64,000 nt of DNA from Pseudomonas fulva NBRC 16637 = DSM 17717 (GCF_000730565.1 NZ_BBIQ01000014.1:1-64000); one strand, 5' to 3'. Numbered from the stretch's first letter, positions 29,949 through 39,961 are shown. Numbers and translations are program-made. The notes: generated by a model from the sequence alone, not told the origin.

Positions 29949-32590
29949 CAGCGTTTCACCAATCCAGTCAAGCCGCCGGCAATCAGGGCGGCAGTGTCGG
30001 CCAGTGCTACCAGCGGGTCGAGCCCGGCAGGCACGGCCATGTAGCGAGGTTCCCAGTCAGGCTGGAACTTGTCCTTGAACCGGCGCAGCCCCTGGAAGTT
30101 GTAGAGTTGCTCGCCACGGCGGAACACCATCGAGCCCAGACGCTGGGTCAAGGGCGCACCGCGCCGTGGTTGCAGCCCCGACAGCGGCACCATGCCCAGG
30201 CTGAACCGGCCGTAATCATGGCTTTTGTAATGCAGGATCAAGCCAATCATCATGAACTCCATGGTCAGCTTGGGGGCCTCCGGATGTGCACGCATCAGGT
30301 CGAGGCTGGCCAGCTCGTTGCTGTGGGTCTCGAGCAGGTTGGCAAAGGCCACGGGGCGGCCTTGGAAGCGAATCAGGGCGATACGGAAGTGCTGCAGGTA
30401 ATCCGGGCTGAAACGGCCCAGCGAAAAGCCCTTTTCGCGAACGTTCTTGCCACTGAGCCATGCATCGGAAATTTCCTTGAGCTCAGCCAGCGGCGCATGG
30501 CCTGGCTCATGGATTTCCAGGCTCAGCCCGTCACGGCCGCCTCGGTTCCACGTGTAGCGCAGGTCCTTCATTTCCTTGCCTTTGGCATCGAGGTCGAAGC
30601 GGCGCAGGTCGACACGGGCTTCCTCGCCCAGCTTCAGGGCAGTCAGGCCGATGTCCATGTAGAACGGCAGGTTCTCTGCGCGCACCTGGTAAAACACTGG
30701 TCGAGCATGGTGCAGGTCGCACAGGTCGCGGAACTGCCAGATCATCTCGGCACGCTCCTGGGCCGGCCCGATCGGATCGTACAGCGCAACCAGACTACGA
30801 CCACGGCGGGCATACATCAGAAACGCGTTGTCCCGGGGATGGAACAGCAGCGCCTTGTCGCCGGTCAGGGCCAGGCCGCCATCAGGCTGGTCGGACGCCT
30901 GCAGAATACGGTGAGCCCGTTGCAGTTCGGCTTCATCGGGCAGGTGGATCACCGGCGGTGCGGTGCGCAGCAACCAGGTTAGCGCCAGCGCTGCCAGCAG
31001 CAAGGCACTGCCCATCGCCGCACGCAGGCCACGGGGGGCATCGGCGTCCAGGGTGAACTGCCACCACAGTTGATGGCTGTAGGGCACATCCTGGTAGGCG
31101 AACAACAGCAGCCACACCGAGGCGCCCACCGCGCAGGCACTGGCCACCAGATACACCGGCGAGAACGGCAGTTCCATCAAGCGGCTGGGCCGATAGAACG
31201 AGCGGCGGAACAAAGCCAGGAGCGCGGCCGTGAACGTCAGCAGGCAGGCCTCTTCCCAGTCGAAGCCCTTGAGCAGCGAAAGCAATGCCCCCACCAGCAG
31301 CAGCACCGTGGTCAGCAGCCACGCGGCCGACAGGCGCCGGCGCAGGCCTTGGGCCAGCAACAGGCACAGCACGCCGATCAGGCTGGCGCCGAAGTGGGAG
31401 GCATCGATCAGCCGATGGGGGATCAGAAAGCCCATGTGCTCAAGGCGGGTATCGATCTCGGGCGTGGCGCCGGAAAACAGCAATACCACCCCCGAGAGGA
31501 AGACCATGATGGCCAGGATAGGCGCTGCCAGCCCAGAGGCAGCCTTCATGGCCTGCCGCGCGAACAGCAGACGCCGGGCTTCGTTGGCCAATAGCAGGAC
31601 GCAGGCCAGCAGAAGGGGCAGCACCACATAGATGATGCGGTACAACAGCAATGCGGCTGCCAGCGGGGCAGCGCCCAATTGGTTGGCGAACGCGGCCAGC
31701 AGGATGGCCTCGAACACCCCAACACCACCGGGCACATGGCTGAGCACACCCGCGGCCAGCGCCAGTAGGTAGACCAGTACGAAGGCGCCGAAGGGGGGCG
31801 CTTCGGGCAGCAGCAGGTAGAGCACGGTGGCCGCGGCGGCCACGTCCAGGGCCGTGATCAGCAGTTGCAGGCCAGTCAGCCGTGCGCCGGGCAGTCGCAG
31901 CGTGCGCCGGCCCAGTTGCACCAACAGGTTGTCAGGCACTGGCTGCTCGGCCAACCGCTTGCGATACAGGCCAACTGCCAATAAGGCGCAGGCGGCCAGG
32001 ACGGCAACCGCAACGCCAGCCAGCAAGCCCTGCGGCAACCGCAGGGCAGTCGAGGCGGCAGGCAGATTGCTCAGGGTGGCCAATGCCGCAAGCGGTGGCA
32101 AAGCACAACCGAGTGAAAGGCTGGCGAAGACCGTCATGCGTGCGACTTCGCCCGCGCCCACGCCTTGGCGTGCATACAGCCGGTAGCGCACCGAACCGCC
32201 GGATAGCATGGACAGGCCGATGGCATTGCCGATGGCAAAGGCGCTGAAACCACCCAGTACCAACGTTCGCGCAGGCAGCTTGACCCCAGCGTAGCGGCTG
32301 GCCGACCACTCGTAGCCCAGCAGGATCACGAAACCGATCACGGTCGCCAGCAGCGCGCCAAGCAGTGACTGCACTGGCACTTCGAGCATGGCATCGTGCA
32401 AGGCATAGATGTCCAGCTCGCTCAGCAGGTGGCGGCAGGCGATCAAGGCCATGGTGAACAGCACCAGCGTCACCGCCAGCCCAATCGGCTGACGATAGCG
32501 GCTTATCCGTTCAAGCAAAGGCAGGCGCTGCACGGCTCCGGGCAGCGCTGTGGCCAGCGGCACCGAAGGTTCAGGGTTCTGAGCGGTCAT
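29948..32590 (-). CDS. mprF: Bifunctional aminoacyl-phosphatidylglycerol synthase/flippase MprF
   Basis: An 880-residue inner-membrane protein. Roughly residues 35-560 hold many hydrophobic helices (flippase part); the C-terminal 310 residues are the DUF2156 GNAT-like catalytic domain, with MYARRGRSLVALYDPIGP and GKNVREKGFSLGRF. It transfers an amino acid from aminoacyl-tRNA to phosphatidylglycerol, reducing the negative charge of the membrane and giving cationic-peptide tolerance. The Pseudomonas enzyme makes alanyl-PG; lysyl-PG is the other family product, and the sequence alone does not separate them for me. It is the first gene of the mprF-acvB operon. Confidence 0.92.
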   Translation of the reverse strand: MTAQNPEPSVPLATALPGAVQRLPLLERISRYRQPIGLAVTLVLFTMALIACRHLLSELDIYALHDAMLEVPVQSLLGALLATVIGFVILLGYEWSASRYAGVKLPARTLVLGGFSAFAIGNAIGLSMLSGGSVRYRLYARQGVGAGEVARMTVFASLSLGCALPPLAALATLSNLPAASTALRLPQGLLAGVAVAVLAACALLAVGLYRKRLAEQPVPDNLLVQLGRRTLRLPGARLTGLQLLITALDVAAAATVLYLLLPEAPPFGAFVLVYLLALAAGVLSHVPGGVGVFEAILLAAFANQLGAAPLAAALLLYRIIYVVLPLLLACVLLLANEARRLLFARQAMKAASGLAAPILAIMVFLSGVVLLFSGATPEIDTRLEHMGFLIPHRLIDASHFGASLIGVLCLLLAQGLRRRLSAAWLLTTVLLLVGALLSLLKGFDWEEACLLTFTAALLALFRRSFYRPSRLMELPFSPVYLVASACAVGASVWLLLFAYQDVPYSHQLWWQFTLDADAPRGLRAAMGSALLLAALALTWLLRTAPPVIHLPDEAELQRAHRILQASDQPDGGLALTGDKALLFHPRDNAFLMYARRGRSLVALYDPIGPAQERAEMIWQFRDLCDLHHARPVFYQVRAENLPFYMDIGLTALKLGEEARVDLRRFDLDAKGKEMKDLRYTWNRGGRDGLSLEIHEPGHAPLAELKEISDAWLSGKNVREKGFSLGRFSPDYLQHFRIALIRFQGRPVAFANLLETHSNELASLDLMRAHPEAPKLTMEFMMIGLILHYKSHDYGRFSLGMVPLSGLQPRRGAPLTQRLGSMVFRRGEQLYNFQGLRRFKDKFQPDWEPRYMAVPAGLDPLVALADTAALIAGGLTGLVKR

Positions 32591-32766
32591 GGATTACCTC
32601 GGGCGTCAGGCACGAGGTGAAGAAGAGGCGCGGCCAAGTGAAAGTCCCTTTGGAAAACGTATCCAATATTACTCCGGCCATGGGCGCTTAACAGCCCGGC
32701 AGGGGTTAAAGATAGTTCATCCACGCAAGGGTAGCGCCCGCCGCTAATCGGGTATGCGCCAAGGCA

Positions 32767-32783
32767 TGCAAGCGTCGCTTGCA
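32767..32783. repeat. 17-bp palindrome upstream of mprF
   Basis: TGCAAGCG-T-CGCTTGCA is an exact inverted repeat centred at 32775, about 185 bp upstream of the mprF start and just past the terminator of the first tRNA gene. It could be an operator for mprF or a leftover hairpin; no factor can be named. Confidence 0.35.
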
Positions 32784-32801
32784 AGTAAGGGGGTAGAAAC
32801 G

Positions 32802-32836
32802 AAAAACCCCGCGCGTATCGCTACGCACGGGGTTTG
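32802..32836 (-). terminator. Intrinsic terminator of tRNA-fMet copy 1
   Basis: On the minus strand AAACCCCG...CGGGGTTT forms a stem with an inner TACGC/GCGTA extension and a four-base loop, ending in five T residues. It is 13 nt past the tRNA 3' end. Confidence 0.85.
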
Positions 32837-32848
32837 TTCTGACGAATA

Positions 32849-32925
<77 letters not shown>

Positions 32926-32937
32926 TCAGAGGTGCGC

Positions 32938-32965
32938 ATTCTACAGCGAAGCGCATTGGTGTCAA
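32938..32965 (-). promoter_or_regulatory. Sigma-70 promoter of tRNA-fMet copy 1
   Basis: On the minus strand TTGACA (32960-32965) and TAGAAT (32938-32943) are 16 bp apart, ending 12 bp before the mature 5' end. Confidence 0.85.
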
Positions 32966-33045
32966 GCGTTTAATGAAGCGCGAGGCCAACGCTTGAACAG
33001 AGCAGGGCGCATCCATGCTTACCCTGTTGCCGTTTGACAGGCAAA

Positions 33046-33079
33046 GAAAAAGGCCACTGCGTTAACAGTGGCCTTTTCT
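33046..33079 (-). terminator. Intrinsic terminator of tRNA-fMet copy 2
   Basis: On the minus strand GGCCACTG-TTAACG-CAGTGGCC followed by TTTTT, just past the tRNA 3' end. The same stem is used by copy 3. Confidence 0.9.
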
Positions 33080-33085
33080 TGAACT

Positions 33086-33162
<77 letters not shown>

Positions 33163-33174
33163 TCTGTGGGGCGG

Positions 33175-33202
33175 ATTCTACAGCTTCAGCCGGTGGTGTC
33201 AA
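33175..33202 (-). promoter_or_regulatory. Sigma-70 promoter of tRNA-fMet copy 2
   Basis: TTGACA (33197-33202) and TAGAAT (33175-33180) on the minus strand, 16 bp apart, as in the other two units. Confidence 0.85.
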
Positions 33203-33255
33203 GTGCTACTCATTGATTTAGCGAGGTTTTTTACGAATTGCTTTTCGCGCGCGCA

Positions 33256-33290
33256 AAGAAAAAGGCCACTGCGTGAACAGTGGCCTTTTC
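33256..33290 (-). terminator. Intrinsic terminator of tRNA-fMet copy 3
   Basis: Same GGCCACTG/CAGTGGCC stem as copy 2 with one loop difference (TTCACG for TTAACG), followed by a T-tract on the minus strand. Confidence 0.9.
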
Positions 33291-33297
33291 TCGAATC

Positions 33298-33374
<77 letters not shown>

Positions 33375-33387
33375 CCTGTGAAATCGA

Positions 33388-33415
33388 ATTCTACGGATTT
33401 ATCATGCAGTGTCAA
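33388..33415 (-). promoter_or_regulatory. Sigma-70 promoter of tRNA-fMet copy 3
   Basis: TTGACA (33410-33415) and TAGAAT (33388-33393) on the minus strand with a 16-bp spacer. Confidence 0.85.
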
Positions 33416-33545
33416 GCAAATAGTGTGAAAAGCCCTTTTTGTTCAATCCTTTAGGTGTGTAAGGCGCGGGCTTGGGTAGCGCTCATGCAGTGAATGCCGG
33501 CGCTGCCCAACCATGCCCATGCTGTTTGAACCTGAAACCATGCGC

Positions 33546-33567
33546 TATTATCTGTATGAATTTACAG
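33546..33567 (+). promoter_or_regulatory. LexA box and -10 element of dinB
   Basis: CTGTATGAATTTACAG (33552-33567) fits the CTG-N10-CAG LexA consensus. It directly follows a -10-like TATTAT (33546-33551), so LexA would cover the start of transcription. The dinB start codon is 15 bp downstream. Confidence 0.85.
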
Positions 33568-33582
33568 TGCTTATGGTCATAC

Positions 33583-34647
33583 ATGTCCCTGCGCAAGATC
33601 ATTCACGTCGACTGCGACTGCTTTTATGCCGCCATCGAAATGCGCGACGACCCTCGTCTTGCAGGTCGTCCCATGGCAGTGGGCGGGTCGGCCGAAAGGC
33701 GTGGGGTCATCGCCACGTGCAACTATGAAGCGCGTGCCTACGGGGTGCGTTCTGCAATGTCGTCCCGTCACGCCCTCAAGTTGTGCCCGGACCTGCTGAT
33801 CGTCAAACCTCGCTTCGAGGCTTACCGTGAGGCTTCTCGAGAGATACATGCCATCTTTCGTGACTACACCGACCTGATCGAGCCGCTGTCGTTGGACGAG
33901 GCCTACCTGGATGTCAGCGAAAGCCAATGGTATGCCGGCAGCGCTACACGCATCGCCGAAGACATCCGTCGGCGCGTGGCTCGTACCCTGCACATCACCG
34001 TCTCGGCCGGGGTGGCGCCCAACAAGTTTCTGGCCAAGATCGCCAGCGACTGGCGCAAGCCCAATGGCCTGTTCGTGATCAAGCCTGATGAAATAGAAGC
34101 GTTCGTGGCGGCGCTGCCGGTCACCCGTCTGCACGGTGTGGGCAAGGTCACTGCAGACAAGCTGACCCGCCTGGGGATCGAGACCTGCTCGCAGTTGCGC
34201 GACTGGTCTCGCCTGGCGCTGGTGCGTGAGTTCGGCACCTTTGGCGAGCGGTTGTGGGGGCTGGCGCGTGGCATCGATGATCGCGTGGTTCAAAACGACA
34301 GTCGACGGCAGTCGGTCAGCGTGGAGAATACCTACGACACCGACCTGCCGGACCTGCCCAGTTGCCTGGCACGGTTGCCGGAGTTGCTGCAGAGCCTGAA
34401 CGAGCGCATTGAGCGAATGGACAGCACCTACCGGCCGGAAAAGCCTTTCGTCAAGGTCAAGTTCCATGACTTCACCCAGACCACCCTTGAGCAGGCAGGC
34501 GCCGGCAGGGACTTGGACAGTTACCGGCAGCTGGTGACGCAGGCGTTCGCGCGCGGTGGTAAACCTGTGCGATTGCTCGGTGTAGGGGTGAGATTACGGG
34601 ACTTGCGCAGCGCGCATGAACAGCTGGAGCTTTTCCCGCCGGCATAG
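33583..34647 (+). CDS. dinB: DNA polymerase IV (DinB)
   Basis: A 354-residue Y-family translesion polymerase. The palm has the metal-binding Asp in IIHVDCDCFYAAIE and the acidic pair in PLSLDEAYLDVS; GVAPNKFLAKIASDWRKPNG and the helix-hairpin-helix LHGVGKVTADKLTRLGI follow, with the little finger C-terminal. It ends QLELFPPA, a QLxLF-type beta-clamp-binding motif. ATG at 33583 gives the canonical MSLRKIIHVD; the frame is open upstream. It is SOS-regulated through the LexA box just upstream. Confidence 0.95.
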   Translation: MSLRKIIHVDCDCFYAAIEMRDDPRLAGRPMAVGGSAERRGVIATCNYEARAYGVRSAMSSRHALKLCPDLLIVKPRFEAYREASREIHAIFRDYTDLIEPLSLDEAYLDVSESQWYAGSATRIAEDIRRRVARTLHITVSAGVAPNKFLAKIASDWRKPNGLFVIKPDEIEAFVAALPVTRLHGVGKVTADKLTRLGIETCSQLRDWSRLALVREFGTFGERLWGLARGIDDRVVQNDSRRQSVSVENTYDTDLPDLPSCLARLPELLQSLNERIERMDSTYRPEKPFVKVKFHDFTQTTLEQAGAGRDLDSYRQLVTQAFARGGKPVRLLGVGVRLRDLRSAHEQLELFPPA

Positions 34648-34775
34648 CGTGCAGTTGAAGGAAGGTGTTGAGAGGCGCGAAAGTGCCGCTGTCATGGCGT
34701 ACTTCAGGTTTATCGCCGACATGTAGGCTTCCATTATGGGGCCAGGCAGCGCGTAAGGCCTTTTAAAAGCAGTTG

Positions 34776-34808
34776 CCGGCGTTGAACCCACCACGGGTTC
34801 AACGCCGG
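34776..34808. terminator. Hairpin between convergent dinB and lipoprotein genes
   Basis: CCGGCGTTGAACCC-ACCAC-GGGTTCAACGCCGG is a perfect 14-bp stem with a 5-nt loop. There is no strong T-tract on either side, so it may act as a bidirectional 3'-end barrier more than as a classical terminator. Confidence 0.7.
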
Positions 34809-34825
34809 TCAACCACAGGCGGCCA

Positions 34826-35776
34826 TCAATGCCCGGGGTCGGCAACCAGTCGGCCAGTGGCTTTGGTCAAGGACTGCAAGAACTCCTGCTGCAACTCAGG
34901 ATCGTTGCGCGTCAGCTCGATCAGGCTCTGCTCCAACTCACTGGCTTCCTCTTCAAGGCCCAGCTCGGACAGCCGCTTGACCCGGTGCACCCACTGGCTC
35001 ACCTCATCATCTTCGAGGTCGTCGAAAATCAGCTCGTGAGCTTCACGCAGCTTGTTGCGCAGCGTGGCGCTGATCAACAAACTGGCATCACCGCGCACGG
35101 CATTGTCCTCATCGACCACTTGCAGGTGCAAGGTGCCGACGTGGTTGAGGTTCTGCTCCGAGAAGGGGCTGTCGAGCAGGTTCAGGCGCAGAATGCCCGC
35201 GCGGTCAGTGGTCAGCTCATAGGTGTTCTTGCCGGCCTTGACCTCCACCAGGCGCTCGCTCCACGGCATGCTCGTGGCCTCTTCGCGCTTGGCTTTCTGC
35301 ACTTCGCTGATGCCTGCGAGGTTCTGCTGGGCGCGGCCATTGGAGGGCACGTTCATGAACGGATTAAGGCCGTCCACGCCATAACTGAGCCAATCGTGGG
35401 TAATGCTCTGGGGCAGGTTGCCCAGGGCGAAGACGTTGACCACGTTGGCACCCACGCCCGCCACCACCGCCACGGCGCCCAGCGGAATCTCGTAGATTTC
35501 CCGCCAGGGTTGGTAAGGGGTGTAGCGGTCGTAATGGCGCGTCACCTCGAACTCGGTGACCTCGAAACGCTTCTGCTCATGCACGCGTACACGTCGTTGC
35601 GGCAGCTCCATCACCTTCGGCTCGCCAACGTCGATCTGCAGGGTGTGTTCGAGCAGTTTGCGCTCGACGCGCTCCTCGTGGTCGCTGCGCTGGGGCATCT
35701 GGTTGGCGCAGCCGCTGACGAGCAGGACGCCGCACAGTGCGGCGCCCTTGAGCTTATAGGTACTTCGCTTGGACAT
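34826..35776 (-). CDS. Hypothetical lipoprotein downstream of proS
   Basis: A 316-residue protein with a lipoprotein signal (lipobox LVSGC, Cys about residue 23). The mature part has one hydrophobic stretch (IPLGAVAVVAGVGANVVNVFAL) and an acidic helical C-terminus rich in Leu, Glu and Asp. I do not recognise a domain. The start at 35776 (ATG) is used; a GTG two codons upstream is possible. It begins 21 bp after proS on the same strand, so it is likely co-transcribed. Confidence 0.75.
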   Translation of the reverse strand: MSKRSTYKLKGAALCGVLLVSGCANQMPQRSDHEERVERKLLEHTLQIDVGEPKVMELPQRRVRVHEQKRFEVTEFEVTRHYDRYTPYQPWREIYEIPLGAVAVVAGVGANVVNVFALGNLPQSITHDWLSYGVDGLNPFMNVPSNGRAQQNLAGISEVQKAKREEATSMPWSERLVEVKAGKNTYELTTDRAGILRLNLLDSPFSEQNLNHVGTLHLQVVDEDNAVRGDASLLISATLRNKLREAHELIFDDLEDDEVSQWVHRVKRLSELGLEEEASELEQSLIELTRNDPELQQEFLQSLTKATGRLVADPGH

Positions 35777-35796
35777 GATCACTCGTGCATTGATTA

Positions 35797-37512
35797 TCAG
35801 CGGCGAACGCGGGCCTGCAGGAAGGTCAGCACTTCTTCGAGTGGCAACACCTGGGCATCCTGCTCGGTACGGTGTTTGTATTCCAGGTTGCCATCGGCCA
35901 GGCTGCGATCGCTGACGACGATACGGTGCGGAATGCCGATCAGCTCCATGTCGGCAAATTTGATGCCGGGGCTGGTCTTCTTGTCGCGGTCGTCGAGCAG
36001 CACTTCGTAACCTGCCGCAGTCAGCTCGGCATACAGCTTGTCGGTGGCTTCGCGAACCACTTCGGTTTCATAGCGCAGGGGTACCAGGGCAATCTGGAAG
36101 GGCGCCAGGGCGTCGTTCCAGATAATGCCTTTCTCATCGTGGTTCTGCTCGATGGCAGCGGCCACCACGCGGGACACGCCGATGCCATAGCAGCCCATGG
36201 ACAGCATGACCGGCTTGCCATTTTCGCCCAGGACCTGGCACTTGAGTGCCTCGCTGTACTTGGTACCCAGCTGGAAGATGTGACCCACTTCGATGCCACG
36301 CTTGATCACCAGCGTGCCCTGGCCATCCGGGCTTGGGTCGCCCTCGACCACATTGCGCAGGTCGGCCACCTGTGGCACTGGCAAGTCACGCTCCCAGTTC
36401 ACGCCGAAATAGTGCTTGTCGTCGATGTTGGCACCGATACCGAAGTCGCTCATCAAGGCAACCGAACGGTCGATCACGCATTCGAGCGGCAGGTTCAGCG
36501 GGCCCAGCGAGCCTGCGCCAGCACCAATGGCCTCGCGCAGTTCGGCATCGGTGGCCATGACCAGGGGGTCAGCCACTTGTTCCAGCTTCGCGGCCTTGAT
36601 TTCGTTGAGCTCGTGATCGCCGCGCACGATCAGGGCGACCAGCTTGCCTTCCTCGGCGCCGCGTACGATCAGGGTCTTGACGGTCTTTTCGATTGGCAGA
36701 CCGAAGTTTTCGACCAGTTGGGCGATGGTCTTGGCATCGGGCGTGTCGACCAGGCGCAGTTCTTCGGTAGGGGCAGGGCGCACGGTTTCGCGCGGCACGG
36801 CCTCGGCCTTTTCGATGTTGGCGGCGTAGTCGGAGCTGTCGCTGAAGATCACATCGTCTTCACCGGACTGTGCAAGGACGTGGAATTCATGGGAATAGCT
36901 ACCACCAATGGAACCGGTGTCGGCCTGCACTGGGCGGAAATCCAGCCCCAGACGGGTGAACACATTGGTGTACGCCTGGTGCATGCGGTCGTAGGTTTCC
37001 TGGAGGGAAGCCTGGTCGGCATGGAAGGAGTAGGCGTCCTTCATGATGAACTCGCGGCCACGCATCAGGCCGAAGCGCGGACGGATTTCATCGCGGAATT
37101 TGGTCTGGATCTGGTACATGTTCAAAGGCAGCTGCTTGTAGCTCGACAGCTCGTTGCGTGCCAGGTCGGTGATGACCTCTTCGTGGGTCGGACCCACGCA
37201 GAAATCGCGCTGATGCCGGTCCTTGACCCGCAGCAGCTCGGGGCCGTACTGCTCCCAGCGGCCGGACTCCTGCCACAGTTCGGCAGGCTGGATGCTGGGC
37301 ATGAGCACTTCAAGAGCGCCGGCGGCGTTCATTTCCTCGCGCACCACGTTCTCGACCTTGCGCATTACCCGCAGGCCCATTGGCAGCCAGGTGTACAGGC
37401 CGGAAGCCAGTTTGCGGATCATGCCGGCACGCAGCATGAGCTGATGGCTGATGACCACTGCGTCGGCAGGGGTTTCTTTTTGGGTGGCGAGCAAATATTG
37501 ACTGGTGCGCAT
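35797..37512 (-). CDS. proS: Prolyl-tRNA synthetase, bacterial type
   Basis: A 571-residue class II synthetase charging tRNA-Pro. Motif 2 region [17 protein letters not shown] and motif 3 [16 protein letters not shown] are present, with an inserted editing domain (about 225-390) that clears mischarged Ala-tRNA-Pro, and the anticodon-binding C-terminus. The start at 37512 ([13 protein letters not shown]) is the family N-terminus; the frame runs on to 37575. Confidence 0.96.
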   Translation of the reverse strand: MRTSQYLLATQKETPADAVVISHQLMLRAGMIRKLASGLYTWLPMGLRVMRKVENVVREEMNAAGALEVLMPSIQPAELWQESGRWEQYGPELLRVKDRHQRDFCVGPTHEEVITDLARNELSSYKQLPLNMYQIQTKFRDEIRPRFGLMRGREFIMKDAYSFHADQASLQETYDRMHQAYTNVFTRLGLDFRPVQADTGSIGGSYSHEFHVLAQSGEDDVIFSDSSDYAANIEKAEAVPRETVRPAPTEELRLVDTPDAKTIAQLVENFGLPIEKTVKTLIVRGAEEGKLVALIVRGDHELNEIKAAKLEQVADPLVMATDAELREAIGAGAGSLGPLNLPLECVIDRSVALMSDFGIGANIDDKHYFGVNWERDLPVPQVADLRNVVEGDPSPDGQGTLVIKRGIEVGHIFQLGTKYSEALKCQVLGENGKPVMLSMGCYGIGVSRVVAAAIEQNHDEKGIIWNDALAPFQIALVPLRYETEVVREATDKLYAELTAAGYEVLLDDRDKKTSPGIKFADMELIGIPHRIVVSDRSLADGNLEYKHRTEQDAQVLPLEEVLTFLQARVRR

Positions 37513-37616
37513 GGTTAGCCGTGTCGATTGCCTAAGACGTTGAAATAGCCCCGCATTGTACGGGGGTGAAGCCAAGGCGTACAGGATGCCCCAGGGCGTC
37601 CTGCTTGTCAGCCAAG

Positions 37617-37645
37617 AAAAAGCCCGGCGCGGTCGCCGGGCTTTT
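37617..37645 (-). terminator. Intrinsic terminator of the OprD-family porin gene
   Basis: GCCCGGCG-CGGT-CGCCGGGC is flanked by A5 and T4, 27 bp past the porin stop on the minus strand. It lies upstream of proS and separates the two units. Confidence 0.9.
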
Positions 37646-37671
37646 CAGGTGCGAAGCGTTGCAAGCCAGGC

Positions 37672-38943
37672 TTACAGGATGCTCAGCGGGTACTCCACGA
37701 TCAGGCGCAGCTCGTCCAGGGATGGGGAGCCGTAGTAGACGCCATCGGAAGAACGGTAGGTGGCTTGACGAACGCGGAAGCTCAGGTCCTTGGCCGGGCC
37801 TTCTTGCATCACGTACTTGATGTCGATGTCGCGTTCCCATTCCTTGCCGTTGCTGGTGGTGCCGGTGTCGGCGCCGCTGCCACGCACGTAGCGGGTCATG
37901 AAGCTCAGGCCTGGAATGCCATACTCGGCGAAGTTCAGGTCGTAGCGAGCCTGCCAGGACTTCTCGCCCTCGGCGTTGAAGTCGGAACGGGCCACGGAGT
38001 TGGCCAGGAACACGGTACCGCCACCGTCGACGCCGTAGCCATAGTCGCCGTCGCCGGTGACTTTCTGGTAGGCCAGGGTGAAGGTGTGAGCGCCGATGTT
38101 GTACGCACCGGACAGGCTGAACGCACGGTTGTCGAGCTTGGTCACGCCGTCTTTTTCGGCGCGCTGCAGGCCTTGGCCGTCGCTCTTGGTGTCATAGAAG
38201 TTGAAGTCGAACACCAGGCCTTGCTTGTCCGACAGCGGCAGCGCCCAGTTGACGTTGGCGTAGTACTTGCGCCAGTAGTCTTCGACCTTGGAGTAGTACA
38301 GGCTGGTGGACAGGCTGTCGGTGAAGGCATAGGTGCCGCCGAATACGTCGGCTTCCTTCAGGCGCAGGCTGTCGCGGTTGGTCTGCTCCTGACCGGTCAG
38401 GCTGGTGAAGCGACCGGCGTGCAGGGTCAGGCCCTTGATGTCGTTGCTGGTCAGCAATGCGCCCTGGGCGATTTCCGGCAGCAGGCGGCTATCGTCGGTG
38501 GCGAATACCGGCAGGGCGGTGAACTGGTCGCCGACTTTCAGCACGGTGTCGGAGATACGGAATTTGACCGCGCCGCCACCCTTGGAGTAGTCATCCTGCG
38601 CACGGCCGTCCGAGCCGTTCGGGAACAGGCCGGTGCCAGCACGGCCCTTGCCGCTGTCCAGTTTCAGCCCGAGCATGCCGATGGCGTCGATACCCACGCC
38701 GACGGTGCCCTGGGTGTAGCCCGACTCGTAAGTGCCCACGAAGCCGAGGCCGGTTTCTTCACGGCGGCTCTGGCCGCCTTCGTTGTTGCGGAAATCACGG
38801 CTGAAATACAGCATGCGAGTTTTGACGCTCAGCTTGCTGTCTTCAATGAAACCTTTGGACTCATCCTGCGAAGAGGCCAGTGCCATCTGCGAGGACCCCG
38901 CCGAAACGGCCAGGGCGATCATGCTCCACTTCATCACGCGCAT
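37672..38943 (-). CDS. OprD-family outer-membrane porin (OprE/OprQ-like)
   Basis: A 423-residue porin with a signal peptide ending ALAS (about residue 24) and an 18-strand-type barrel of alternating aromatic strands. Family landmarks are KTRMLYFSRDFRN near the N-terminus, FTSLTGQEQTNRDS and the C-terminal DELRLIVEYPLSIL. OprD-type channels pass amino acids, small peptides or aromatic acids; within the family it looks closest to OprE/OprQ. The exact substrate is not assignable. It is a single-gene unit with its own terminator. Confidence 0.88.
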   Translation of the reverse strand: MRVMKWSMIALAVSAGSSQMALASSQDESKGFIEDSKLSVKTRMLYFSRDFRNNEGGQSRREETGLGFVGTYESGYTQGTVGVGIDAIGMLGLKLDSGKGRAGTGLFPNGSDGRAQDDYSKGGGAVKFRISDTVLKVGDQFTALPVFATDDSRLLPEIAQGALLTSNDIKGLTLHAGRFTSLTGQEQTNRDSLRLKEADVFGGTYAFTDSLSTSLYYSKVEDYWRKYYANVNWALPLSDKQGLVFDFNFYDTKSDGQGLQRAEKDGVTKLDNRAFSLSGAYNIGAHTFTLAYQKVTGDGDYGYGVDGGGTVFLANSVARSDFNAEGEKSWQARYDLNFAEYGIPGLSFMTRYVRGSGADTGTTSNGKEWERDIDIKYVMQEGPAKDLSFRVRQATYRSSDGVYYGSPSLDELRLIVEYPLSIL

Positions 38944-39529
38944 CGTGACTTGCTCCTTTGGTTTTTTTAGGAAGAGTACCGCTGCATCCAGGTGTTCTAG
39001 TTATAGGGTGCAGCTCTTTCTTGTTATGTCGGCGAAAATGTATAGCACGCTGAAGGTCGTTGGCGATATGGCGCAAAGCACTCTGAATGGAACTTTTTGG
39101 CCGTGTCGCTGTCGGGCACTTCAGCGTCGCATCCGAGGGTGGTAACGCCCGGTGTGCAGGTGTTGCAGAGAGCATGCCGACTTGGCGTGAAGGCAATGCA
39201 ACAAGCGTGCTCAACCTGGGCTTGCATTGATGAATTTTTCACGAAATTTTCAGGAAACCGTTTTAACCGCCGTAAATACGGGGGTTGGTCGGACTGGGCG
39301 TCCAGCCCGCTCATCGCGTCCATTCAGTTGGCTAGCTTGCTATCAAAGTCAATGTGTTACCGCAACATGTTAAGGCGGTGTCAATTGTGGTGGGCCAAGG
39401 CGCCAGTCAGCGTGGCGAAGCACCTTATTGGTGCGAAAAGTAGCGCTGTGTTACCGCAATCGCGCAAGGTATCCTTGCCGCCGTCTCTACCGCCACCGTG
39501 CGGGTCGCTTTGCCTGAAGGAGGTACGCC
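38944..39529. other. 586-bp intergenic region between porin and HIT genes
   Basis: Divergent promoter region of the porin (left) and the HIT gene (right). No gene is supported. The 13-mer TGTGTTACCGCAA occurs twice in direct orientation at 39353-39365 and 39447-39459. GGAGG at about 39519 is the HIT ribosome binding site. The region is more AT-rich than its neighbours between 39235 and 39290. Confidence 0.55.
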
Positions 39530-39961
39530 GTGTTCGTTCTTGATCCACGCTTGCAGCAGGACACTTGGGTGCTGGGCGATTTCGCCCTGTGCCAGTTGCT
39601 GCTGAGCCGAGATGCCAACTACCCCTGGTTCATCCTGGTGCCCAGGCGTGCCGAGGTCAGCGAATTGTTTGACCTCAGCCTGGCTGAGCAGCACCTGCTC
39701 TGGCAGGAAACCACACAGCTTGCCGAGGCACTCAAGCGCAGCTACGGGGCCGACAAGATGAACGTGGCGACGTTGGGCAATGTGGTCAGCCAGATGCACA
39801 TGCATGTGATCGTTCGCCAGCACGATGATGTGGCCTGGCCTGCACCGGTCTGGGGCAAATGCCCGGCCGTGGCCTATACCGACGCACAAGTACAGGCGGT
39901 ACGCGCCCGCGTGCGAAATCTGCACCTTGAAGGTTTCCAGGAGGCCGCCCATGTCGCTTGA
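39530..39961 (+). CDS. HIT-domain protein
   Basis: A 143-residue histidine-triad protein, a family of nucleotide hydrolases and transferases. The triad region is QMHMHVIVR: the central and last His are kept and the first is Gln, a common bacterial variant. GTG start at 39530 follows GGAGG. Its end overlaps the slyX start by 11 bp, so the two are co-translated. Confidence 0.85.
   Translation: MFVLDPRLQQDTWVLGDFALCQLLLSRDANYPWFILVPRRAEVSELFDLSLAEQHLLWQETTQLAEALKRSYGADKMNVATLGNVVSQMHMHVIVRQHDDVAWPAPVWGKCPAVAYTDAQVQAVRARVRNLHLEGFQEAAHVA

Noticed and set aside
35872..37518. A 548-codon plus-strand frame opposite proS
   Set aside because: Shadow of proS; no family similarity.
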